The notes under the pieces are model-generated. The model saw only the letters and a list, made by a program, of their open reading frames with translations. It was not told the origin of the DNA and made no database searches. Of a DNA stretch of 25,500 bases, positions 12,911 to 20,092 are shown in pieces. The position numbers were made by a program, and so were the translations under genes. Position 1 is the first letter of the stretch, and each line of letters opens with the position of its first letter. Location of the stretch: IMG/VR virus record IMGVR_UViG_3300028197_000141, positions 1 through 25,500 of that record. One strand, written 5' to 3'. The stretch comes from a virus.

Positions 12911-15013
12911 TTATCTTTTCCAGTTCGCTAATGATGGGTTTTTTGCAATTAAATCATCCAATTCTTTAGTTTTTATCATACCAAGTTGTTCACCAGCTGA
13001 ATTAATTACTGCATAGTTTACTTCTGCATAAGTTTGATCTGGATTTATAGTGTATTTAATATATACATCACCAGGATTATCAGGCCATGGTTCATCAGGA
13101 CTAAAACCTAAGAGAATATAATCAGATGGTACTTGACTTTTTGGTATTATTTGTACATCTTTATGGTAAAATCTATTGTTTGTAAACTTTTTAGATTGTG
13201 CTTCTGTTAACTGTTTCTTTGTTTCCATTTCTTTAGATGCAACAAGTGGAGATTTACCATCCAATTTATCCGCAGATGCTCCTTGACCTGCTACTGGATC
13301 CGTAATTCCTTTTCCTTTATCAGCAATACTTTGTTTTACATCTTTAGCTTTATCTTTTAAACTTTTAAGTGCACCTTTTGCTGCAGATTTTGCATTACCA
13401 AATGCAGAACTTCCTTTTCCTGTTAATACAGTAACTGATGATTGTCTTTTCTTTGTTTCTTTAACTATAGGGGTTTCAGTAGCCGTACCACCTCTATTTT
13501 TTGCCTCTAAATCTATTGCATCTTTATCCTCTGTACGTTTTTTATTTATAGCCTCAACAGCTGCTTTAGAAATTTCCATATCATATAATCTATCTTCTGC
13601 TCCTACTGATTCTATAAACTTCATAGAAAGTGCAACATCTATAGTTTTTGGTAAATATCCAATACTACCATCTATTTCCCAATTTGATTCATCAGGTATT
13701 GTATAAGTTAATGAATCTACAAGAACTTCTCTATCTACATACATATCACCCAATCTAAATGTTATAATAGGAGGAGTTGTTAATCCTGAACCAATAGTGG
13801 GATATGTATATGATGTTAATATTTTTAATTTTTCCCATATAATACCTAATTCAGTAGGAGATGCTGCCATTAATTTAAGATTAAAAGCTAAACTTCTCTC
13901 AACACCATCATATATGTGAAATGAATATGGATTACCTACAAATTTATTAGCACTCCAAGAAGGAGTAGATGTTTCCGTTAAACCACTAATTGTAGCTCTA
14001 AATACAACAGGCTTTTCTGCACCTATTTTTTTAAACCACAATGGAATAAAGTCTTTGAATTCTTTTTCACCAGATTTCATGAAAGCATTATCTACCATTG
14101 TAAAATCATCAGATGGAGATACTGTGTTTATACCATCACCTGTACCGAGTTTATAGTCTTGAAACATTACGTTTTTAGAACCATTAGCTTTTGCGTATGG
14201 TTCTATTCCACTTTTTGTTTTATCTTTACTAGTTGGATCATATTTATTAAATCCAAGTCCTTGCATTCCGTATGTACGACCGGGTCTATCCCCTTCTTTT
14301 CGATTTATACCATATATGGGTGATACTGTATTTAAGTTTATTCCTAACTTTGTATTTTTTTCTAATTGGTCTAACGTGGTGACTATTCTATCTGCTTCTC
14401 TTACACTAGAATACGTATTATCGTTAGAAGTAGATTCTACTGCATAATTTAAATTAGCTGTGTTACTTGCATCTCCTGCACCTTCACCGAATAAAGCTCC
14501 ACGTATTGTATCTTTAGCTACACCCAATCCTTTTCCAAGAGCTTGTTTACCAATTGTTGTTGGGTTTCCTCCTCCTGTATCTTTTAGAAACTTACCTACT
14601 AATGTTCCATTTGGTCCATATGAATCTAATGTAACAGGATCAGTAGATTTTAAATCTTTAAATTCGTCTTTACCGATTAATCTAGTTGGTATTGCATTTG
14701 TAGGAATTCCTAATTTATCATTTACAAAATCTCTTGCTTGTTTAATTTTTCCACCTATTAATCCACCATCAGTACCTTGTCCTCCAACATCGGATGTCAT
14801 TTCTTCAACAGCAGGTGTTGAACGAGTTGCAATACGTGTTGCCTCATTACCATATATAAGTGGATTATTTATCTCTACTAAAGATTTAATACGAATTCCA
14901 CTTGTTTCTTGTTCTATGAAAGTTTCAGAATCTTTTTTAACTGCACCTTCTGCTGAACTTCCACCTGGAAATAATAATTCTTTATTTTGAAATAATTCTA
15001 ATATTGTAGGCAT
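12911..15013 (-). CDS. Baseplate tail-tube initiator-like protein (gp48/gp54 type)
   Basis: A 700-residue protein directly after the tape measure gene, where T4 has genes 48 and 54. The informative core is about residues 355-480: FHIYDGVERSLAFNLKLMAA, then ELGIIWEKLKILTSYTYP, then REVLVDSLTYTIPD and IDVALSMKFIE. T4 gp48 has a comparable order (aromatic strand, a helix that scans as DLMAIINIYQYF, and a final TFTLEITMREI), so a tube-like fold seems likely. The first 250 residues are Gly/Thr/Asp-rich; a Lys/Ala/Gly-rich stretch lies at about 520-590. The C-terminus (GFSPDEPWPDNPGDVYIKYTI) is a separate small domain. It is about twice the T4 length. Family assignment is by pattern only. Confidence 0.6.
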   Translation of the reverse strand: MPTILELFQNKELLFPGGSSAEGAVKKDSETFIEQETSGIRIKSLVEINNPLIYGNEATRIATRSTPAVEEMTSDVGGQGTDGGLIGGKIKQARDFVNDKLGIPTNAIPTRLIGKDEFKDLKSTDPVTLDSYGPNGTLVGKFLKDTGGGNPTTIGKQALGKGLGVAKDTIRGALFGEGAGDASNTANLNYAVESTSNDNTYSSVREADRIVTTLDQLEKNTKLGINLNTVSPIYGINRKEGDRPGRTYGMQGLGFNKYDPTSKDKTKSGIEPYAKANGSKNVMFQDYKLGTGDGINTVSPSDDFTMVDNAFMKSGEKEFKDFIPLWFKKIGAEKPVVFRATISGLTETSTPSWSANKFVGNPYSFHIYDGVERSLAFNLKLMAASPTELGIIWEKLKILTSYTYPTIGSGLTTPPIITFRLGDMYVDREVLVDSLTYTIPDESNWEIDGSIGYLPKTIDVALSMKFIESVGAEDRLYDMEISKAAVEAINKKRTEDKDAIDLEAKNRGGTATETPIVKETKKRQSSVTVLTGKGSSAFGNAKSAAKGALKSLKDKAKDVKQSIADKGKGITDPVAGQGASADKLDGKSPLVASKEMETKKQLTEAQSKKFTNNRFYHKDVQIIPKSQVPSDYILLGFSPDEPWPDNPGDVYIKYTINPDQTYAEVNYAVINSAGEQLGMIKTKELDDLIAKNPSLANWKR

Positions 15014-15019
15014 AATTTA

Positions 15020-18000
15020 TTAAGCTCTGTTTAATTTAAATTTATTCACTGCACTTCTTTCTCCTCTATCCATAACTACATTGGTAACTTTATCTCTATC
15101 TAAATAAATATCTCTCTGTGATGATGTTGCTTGTATTAATTGGTCCATCTTATTTAACATATTTGTTTCATATTCACTTAACGTACCACCTTCTATTGCA
15201 CCAGCTTCAGATGATTCTCCTCCACCGAAACCAAATATCTCAGCAACAAGTGCAATTCCTGCAGATGCAGCGGCAATACCAATTAAAGTAGGTAATGCAA
15301 ATATTCCAGCTGCTCCTAAGAACATCAATGAAGCTGCTAATCCCATAAATGCTAATGATAATAATCCAATTGGTGCAATTGTTCCCATAATTCCTTGAAG
15401 TAATGGAGTAAGTTGTGTTAATGTAGTCATTACACTTCCCATTCCTCCTCCAATCATCTGAAGTCCGAAACCTACCAAATTCAGCCCAACCCCTAATAAT
15501 ATCATTACTCCTGATAATCCTAATAATGAAGGCAATGCCAATGCTGATGCTAATCCTAAAATTCCCAATGAATATGCCAATGCAGCAATTTTGGCTACAT
15601 TTTCTAATGTTACAACTTCTAAAACAGAAGATAATCCAGTAGCAAATGTACCCATACTTTCACTCATTGTTACAACTGCGGATGTAATCATTCCAAGTGC
15701 ACTTCCTAGTACACTCATTCCAGCCCCAACCATCATGATTGCAATTCCTAATCCCATCATCACACCTACTCCCATTCCACCTAATACTCCTAAAATTGCT
15801 AGTGAAGCTCCTAATGCTAAAAGAGAATACGCAAACAATCCAACAAGTACTACTTGTTTTAAAGTTATACCTGCCATGAAAGTACCCAAGGCGGGTAATA
15901 ATAATGAAAATCCTGCTGCTGCCATCATAATTCCGGCACCCATCATCATTGCTCCTGCTCCAATTAATGCTAAACTTGCACCCAATCCAACTCCTGCTGC
16001 AATTAATGCGGCTAATCCAAGTGCACCAACTCCAGAAACCATTGCTGTTCCTAATGCAATTAATGCAGGAACTAAAGCGGCTATTCCTCCAGCTGCAAGT
16101 GGTCCAGCTATTGCTAGTAACATCATTGCAGGTATACCTGCTAATAATATTCCAAATGCCAATCCTGTAAGAGCAACTGCTCCAATACCAGCAAATGTAC
16201 TAGCCATAGCGGTTAAACCAGGTGCTAATGCAATTAAACCTGCTCCTGCTCCTGCTCCTAAGAGTGAAACTCCTAACATACCAGGAAGACCTGCTATTAT
16301 TGCTACAAATCCAATTGCTGTTGGTATTAGGTTAAGTGCTCCGAAGAGAACTTTTGCATTACCCATTGCTTTTAATCCACCGGCAAGACTCTTTAATGAT
16401 TTACCAGCTCCTCCACCTTTTGCTCCCTTTGTATCTGGAACTTTTACTTTATCAGCTACACTAGATGCTCCTTTACTTGCAACAGATTTAGCTCCTTTAG
16501 CAGCTCCTCCACCAATACCCATCATACTACCAACTTTGATAGCTGCTGCTTTTGCTAAATAGATAGGGTACATAATTAAATGTTTCAATCCTTTTTTCAA
16601 ACTACCAACCATACCACCCATATCCATTCCAAGTGCTTTGAATCCTGTTCCCATTTGACCAGCTGCAGTAACCATACCACCCAATCCTTTAAGACCAGTA
16701 CCAAGGTATTTATTTAATCCTGCATTTATTGATTCTCCTGCTACTGAAAAGTTTTCTGATATTACACTACCTAATGAACCTGCATTTTCCATTTTAGAGT
16801 TCATCTTCTGCAATTCTGCAACAGATACACCTAATAAATCAGCAGTTTGTTTCTTTTGGTAGTAATCCATTTTATTGAATGCATCTATACCACCAAGTTC
16901 TTTAAGAGTTTCTCTTGTTGCTCCTTCTATATCACCCGCATATGCAAGTTCTCTTGCTTTGTTAAGATTAATGTTTCTACCTAACATTGCCCCTAACTCT
17001 AATTCTTTTGTTACAGATGATTCGAAATCAAGTAATCCTTCTGCTATACCACTAAGTGTGGCCATATTTGTACCAAGTTTAGCGGCATATCCTGCAGCTC
17101 TTAGAATGTTCTCACCACCATCTTTACCAAATAATGCAAACTCTTCAGCTGAATTTGCTAAATCTCCCATCAATTGGGCTGGAATGATTCCATTTTGTTT
17201 TGCAAATTCTTGAGAGGTTTTTGACATATCTAATGCCACATCAGTTGAATTTCCATTCAACATTGAAAATGAGCTTACTAATTTGGTTGCCTCACTACCA
17301 CTAATACCCATATTGGTAGCCATTAAACCAACACTTGCTTGTAATTCAAACGTTGCTTTGTTCGTATCACCAAGTGCTGCACTTAAATCTTTAGCAGTTG
17401 TTGCTGCATCACTAAATACTAATGATAATACACCAGCACTTCTCCCAACACCATCTGCTTGGAACATTGAAGTTCCTAATTCTGAATTTACTTCACCAAT
17501 CTTACCAACAACTACACCAAATCCTGATATTAAACCACCTACAGCTCCTGTTATGTTACCATATAGAGTTTTAACGGTCATTAATGTACCTTGAATAGTT
17601 TTCTTTACACCTTCAAGTAGATCATGTTGGGATTGTATTAACTCTTTTTGTTCAGAACTCATGTCAGCATAATTCTGTGCTAAACTATTCTGTTGTTTTA
17701 GTGATTGAATAACTTTAGTATTTCCATGAAGAATCGTACCAAGAGATCCCATCTGGTCGTTATACTCATTTGTAAGAGCCGCTCGAGCTTCAACATCTTC
17801 CGAACCCAATTGTGCAATACTTCTATTGAGTTCTTGGATTTTAGTTATAGTTGATAGACCTTCTTTATCTATTGAAGTAATATCAGTTTTAAATTTAGTA
17901 TTTTCTGAAGCTAATCTTAAACCTTCTGTTTGTAGGTCGTTTAAATCACCATACATAGAACCCATTGACTTGATAGAGCTTTCTTCACCTTTCAATGCAT

Positions 18001-18178
18001 CTAACTTTTCTTGTCTAAGTTCTGATATTTCTTTTCTAAGTTCTTTTTGTTTTGAAATGAGAGATTCTAACTGCTTTTGTTCTTTTTCAGTTAGCGCAAT
18101 AGATTTCTTCTGAAGTTCAATCTTTTCAGCTTGTACCTTCTTAGCTTCTTTTAATATCTCAGCATCATTTCTTGCCAT
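15020..18178 (-). CDS. Tail tape measure protein
   Basis: A 1052-residue protein. Residues about 1-190 are charged coiled coil (LKEAKKVQAEKIELQKKS, KQLESLISKQKELRKEI). A helical core at about 200-480 includes ATNMGISGSEATKLVSSF and GRNINLNKARELAYAGDIEG, as in tape measure core domains. A Lys/Gly/Ala-rich segment leads into a long run of Gly/Ala/Leu-rich hydrophobic helices at about 605-985, suited to membrane insertion during DNA delivery. The C-terminus is polar (LIQATSSQRDIYLDRDKV). Length sets tail length in this family; at about 1.5 angstrom per residue the helical part would span a tail of roughly 1500 angstrom. The gene follows tube and chaperone genes and precedes baseplate genes. Confidence 0.9.
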   Translation of the reverse strand: MARNDAEILKEAKKVQAEKIELQKKSIALTEKEQKQLESLISKQKELRKEISELRQEKLDALKGEESSIKSMGSMYGDLNDLQTEGLRLASENTKFKTDITSIDKEGLSTITKIQELNRSIAQLGSEDVEARAALTNEYNDQMGSLGTILHGNTKVIQSLKQQNSLAQNYADMSSEQKELIQSQHDLLEGVKKTIQGTLMTVKTLYGNITGAVGGLISGFGVVVGKIGEVNSELGTSMFQADGVGRSAGVLSLVFSDAATTAKDLSAALGDTNKATFELQASVGLMATNMGISGSEATKLVSSFSMLNGNSTDVALDMSKTSQEFAKQNGIIPAQLMGDLANSAEEFALFGKDGGENILRAAGYAAKLGTNMATLSGIAEGLLDFESSVTKELELGAMLGRNINLNKARELAYAGDIEGATRETLKELGGIDAFNKMDYYQKKQTADLLGVSVAELQKMNSKMENAGSLGSVISENFSVAGESINAGLNKYLGTGLKGLGGMVTAAGQMGTGFKALGMDMGGMVGSLKKGLKHLIMYPIYLAKAAAIKVGSMMGIGGGAAKGAKSVASKGASSVADKVKVPDTKGAKGGGAGKSLKSLAGGLKAMGNAKVLFGALNLIPTAIGFVAIIAGLPGMLGVSLLGAGAGAGLIALAPGLTAMASTFAGIGAVALTGLAFGILLAGIPAMMLLAIAGPLAAGGIAALVPALIALGTAMVSGVGALGLAALIAAGVGLGASLALIGAGAMMMGAGIMMAAAGFSLLLPALGTFMAGITLKQVVLVGLFAYSLLALGASLAILGVLGGMGVGVMMGLGIAIMMVGAGMSVLGSALGMITSAVVTMSESMGTFATGLSSVLEVVTLENVAKIAALAYSLGILGLASALALPSLLGLSGVMILLGVGLNLVGFGLQMIGGGMGSVMTTLTQLTPLLQGIMGTIAPIGLLSLAFMGLAASLMFLGAAGIFALPTLIGIAAASAGIALVAEIFGFGGGESSEAGAIEGGTLSEYETNMLNKMDQLIQATSSQRDIYLDRDKVTNVVMDRGERSAVNKFKLNRA

Positions 18179-18200
18179 TATAGTCTATTCCTAAGTTATA

Positions 18201-18404
18201 TTATTTACTATAATCTGCGAAAAGCTTATCTAACTCACGCTTTTCTTTTTCGATTTGTTTCATCTTATCGAGTACTGCTTTAGGCATACCAGCTTTCTTA
18301 GCTTTATCTAAATGTCTCCTTGTAGTATTGGTTTTAACACCATCAAAGAAATCTCCGATAAACTTACTAATACCCAATCCCTCGTTTATATTTTTTTTAG
18401 CCAT
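18201..18404 (-). CDS. Small basic protein between chaperone and tape measure genes
   Basis: A 67-residue lysine-rich protein: MAKKNINEGLGISKFIGDFF, then TTRRHLDKAKKAGMPKAVLDKM and a charged helix ending KRELDKLFADYSK. It is predicted helical with no membrane segment. It starts right after a terminator-promoter cassette and ends 22 bases before the tape measure ATG, so it heads the tape measure transcript. A role in tail assembly is suggested by position only. No family is recognised. Confidence 0.7.
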   Translation of the reverse strand: MAKKNINEGLGISKFIGDFFDGVKTNTTRRHLDKAKKAGMPKAVLDKMKQIEKEKRELDKLFADYSK

Positions 18405-18429
18405 GTTGTCAATCCTATATATTTGTTCT

Positions 18430-18441
18430 TATATAAATATA
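18430..18441 (-). promoter_or_regulatory. Late promoter-like motif TATATTTATATA (tape measure/baseplate operon)
   Basis: Exact copy, followed by AGAACAA, 25 bases before the ATG at 18404 and just after the terminator at 18446. It likely drives the operon from the 67-residue gene through the baseplate genes. Confidence 0.65.
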
Positions 18442-18445
18442 AGAC

Positions 18446-18477
18446 AAAAAAAAAGTGAGGAAGTATTACCTCCTCAC
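18446..18477 (-). terminator. Intrinsic terminator at the end of the second chaperone frame
   Basis: Minus strand: GTGAGGAGG, loop TAATA, CTTCCTCAC, then nine T. Nine pairs form, one a G-T wobble. The stem begins inside the last codons of the chaperone extension and that frame's TAA stop lies in the loop, so a ribosome reading to the end would cover the hairpin. Confidence 0.85.
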
Positions 18478-18732
18478 ATTTACATTTGGACCTCGTCCTC
18501 CTTTTTTCTTGGAGGCCTTGTCATGTTCTTCTTTTTCTTTTTTCTTAGCTTCTAATAACTTTTTGAAATAGAAATTTCTCCAATGGATTGGCATGAAGTA
18601 AACTTCTGACCAAGTAAATCCATTACCGTAATTAACCATTTCCCAAATTTGGTTATGAAGTTGGATCGAGTAATCACTCGGAAGGGTAAAAAAACCCAAT
18701 CCCAAATGGGATATCAAGTGCCTCCTGCTCAC
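18466..18732 (-). CDS. Second tail-chaperone reading frame (probable frameshift extension)
   Basis: An 88-codon frame beginning at GTG 18732 and overlapping the end of the upstream gene by 59 bases in another frame. A TAA lies two codons before the GTG. Residues from about 16 on look like real protein: TLPSDYSIQLHNQIWEMV, then GFTWSEVYFMPIHWRNFYFK and a lysine-rich tail. The first 15 codons (SRRHLISHLGLG) look like overlap by-product. The gene sits between tube and tape measure, the classic place for gpG/gpGT-type tail chaperones, where a small share of ribosomes shifts frame to add a second domain. A +1 or -2 shift at T7 (18694-18688) would join the two frames into about 323 residues. Independent start at GTG or an inner TTG after AGGAGG is the alternative. 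Confidence 0.7.
   Translation of the reverse strand: MSRRHLISHLGLGFFTLPSDYSIQLHNQIWEMVNYGNGFTWSEVYFMPIHWRNFYFKKLLEAKKKEKEEHDKASKKKGGRGPNVNVRR
18667..18697 (-). promoter_or_regulatory. Candidate frameshift site: GGGTTTTTTT, 7-base spacer and hairpin
   Basis: The minus strand reads GGG TTT TTT TAC in the first frame (18697-18688 for GGG plus T7). The second frame is reached by skipping one T or slipping back two. After a spacer ACCCTTC, a hairpin CGAGT-GATT-ACTCG (18680-18667) contains the first frame's TGA stop. Slippery run, spacer and hairpin have the usual order of a programmed frameshift. Confidence 0.6.
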
Positions 18733-19438
18733 CGGTTACATCTGAGGTGAAGTTGAATTTCAAATCCAAGTCAGGTGTAAACTCTTGTATGTACTTCCTA
18801 AGAGCTCTCGAATCTCTAGCAAGTAAACTGTTTTTTACGAAATTATTAATATATGCTCTATCTTCATTACCACCCACATCTTGAATCATGTATCTCAATC
18901 GAGTTGTAACATCTTGTGATACTACCTCACCTTTAGTTAATCTATTAAGTGCTTGTATTTCAGCATTAATATCTTTTTCATCTTTATGTGTTAGTAATCT
19001 AAATATAATTTTTTTCTTACCAAGTGGCAAATCAAAATCATATCTGTTTTCTGAATTTAAATTCTTTTCATCAACTTCTTTAACTTGAACTTTGGAAAGG
19101 TCTATGTTGACTTTTTGTTTTTCTCCTGATGATGGGTCTGTTATCTCTACTTGATAATCTTTTCCATATCCTAAGATACGTGTTGCTAATAAAATAGCAT
19201 TCTTATCACCAATGAATATATCACCTACATCAACTCCACTATCTACAACTACAGATTCGAATAATTTATCAAGTACCACTCCTTTTTTAATAAGGTTCTG
19301 TGATGCTAATATATCCTCTTCTTTAGCTGTCATATACTTTATTTCAATCGTACCCTTTGATAAAGGATTTGATTCGGGATAAAGTTTACCCTTAGATGGA
19401 AGATCTATTACTTCCGTTGGAAAATCATACTTTGCCAT
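18674..19438 (-). CDS. Tail assembly chaperone / baseplate hub assembly protein (gp26/gp51-like)
   Basis: A 254-residue soluble protein. It opens MAKYDFPTEVIDLPSKGKLYPE and GTIEIKYMTAKEEDILAS, a pattern typical of T4 gp26-like proteins and of related tail chaperones (LPS+G, ...KEED). ILLATRILGYGKDYQVEI and FRLLTHKDEKDI follow. It lies between tube and tape measure genes, where chaperones that wrap the tape measure are encoded. Its 3' end overlaps a second frame through a candidate slippery T7 run, so it probably makes both a 254-residue form and a rarer longer one. It has its own terminator-promoter cassette upstream (19521-19462). Hub-assembly versus general tail chaperone is not resolved by sequence. 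Confidence 0.72.
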   Translation of the reverse strand: MAKYDFPTEVIDLPSKGKLYPESNPLSKGTIEIKYMTAKEEDILASQNLIKKGVVLDKLFESVVVDSGVDVGDIFIGDKNAILLATRILGYGKDYQVEITDPSSGEKQKVNIDLSKVQVKEVDEKNLNSENRYDFDLPLGKKKIIFRLLTHKDEKDINAEIQALNRLTKGEVVSQDVTTRLRYMIQDVGGNEDRAYINNFVKNSLLARDSRALRKYIQEFTPDLDLKFNFTSDVTGEQEALDIPFGIGFFYPSE

Positions 19439-19461
19439 AACTTCTTTAATTGTTTTGTTCG

Positions 19462-19473
19462 TATATAAATATA
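19462..19473 (-). promoter_or_regulatory. Late promoter-like motif TATATTTATATA (chaperone gene)
   Basis: Exact copy followed by CGAACAA, 23 bases before ATG 19438 and directly after the terminator at 19491. Confidence 0.65.
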
Positions 19474-19490
19474 TAACTTTTAAAAAATGA

Positions 19491-19521
19491 GAAAAAAAAA
19501 GGCTCTCACTAAGAGAACCTT
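19491..19521 (-). terminator. Intrinsic terminator after the tail tube gene
   Basis: Minus strand: AAGGTTCTC, loop TTAGT, GAGAGCCTT, then a run of T. Nine pairs form with one T-G wobble. It starts 28 bases after the tube stop codon. It would let the tube and sheath, needed in many copies, be expressed apart from the chaperone. Confidence 0.88.
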
Positions 19522-19549
19522 CTTCACTAAAATATATTTAATTTGATTA

Positions 19550-20038
19550 TTAGAATTCTAAGATTGCGTAATCATAAGATAATGTTAACGTGATTTCTGC
19601 TGGGTCATTTGAACTCCAATCTAAATCATTAAACACTGCGTTATTGATAAATGCACCTTTAAGAGTCCATTGTTCAATCTTATCACCAACTGGTCCTAGT
19701 AGGTAACATTGGATATCTTTCTTATAGAAATCTGCATATCCATCTCTACCTGTAATAGATTCGTGTGATGTTCTCACCCACTCCATTACTGCTTGAGCTC
19801 CACTTGGAACGATTGGGTCAAATAATGTAATTTCTACATCTTGCCATTCTCCCTTACCCTTTAATTTACGTTTAACGTTAATGTGGTCTAGGGTTATAGT
19901 TTCAAATTGAATTGAAGGTCTATTTGCTGTTTTTATTAGATATGAAGGGATACCATCGATTTCCATGATGAATCTGTTCTTCATCTTTGGTTCGAAATTC
20001 GTATAAAACATATCGTTAAATTCTAATACTTCTGCCAT
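19550..20038 (-). CDS. 19: Tail tube protein (gp19-like)
   Basis: A 162-residue protein, almost exactly the length of T4 gp19 (163). Typical segments are MKNRFIMEIDGIPSYLIKTA, DHINVKRKLKGKGEWQDVEI, DPIVPSGAQAVMEWVRTS and a C-terminal strand ITLTLSYDYAILEF. Hexamers of this protein stack into the inner tube through which DNA passes. The ATG at 20038 has a strong AGGAG upstream and a late-type motif 20 bases away. The sheath gene precedes it and an intrinsic terminator follows it, which fits high independent expression. Confidence 0.93.
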   Translation of the reverse strand: MAEVLEFNDMFYTNFEPKMKNRFIMEIDGIPSYLIKTANRPSIQFETITLDHINVKRKLKGKGEWQDVEITLFDPIVPSGAQAVMEWVRTSHESITGRDGYADFYKKDIQCYLLGPVGDKIEQWTLKGAFINNAVFNDLDWSSNDPAEITLTLSYDYAILEF

Positions 20039-20058
20039 GTTGTTTTTCTCCTATTATA

Positions 20059-20070
20059 TTAATAAATATA
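20059..20070 (-). promoter_or_regulatory. Late promoter-like motif (variant TATATTTATTAA) before tail tube gene
   Basis: The first ten bases match the TATATTTATATA core except at position 10. It is 20 bases before ATG 20038 and lies in the sheath-tube gap. Confidence 0.5.
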
Positions 20071-20092
20071 TAGTTTTTTAGTTTTTAATTAA

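Noticed and set aside
14460-14990. A 176-codon plus-strand open frame
   Set aside because: Antisense to the Gly/Thr-rich N-terminal region of the gp48/54-like gene; repetitive composition and no start signals.
15591-16562. A 323-codon open frame on the plus strand
   Set aside because: It is the exact antisense of the hydrophobic, low-complexity part of the tape measure gene; its Pro/Ala/Asn-rich product is what complementing Gly/Ala/Leu codons gives, and it has no promoter or ribosome site.
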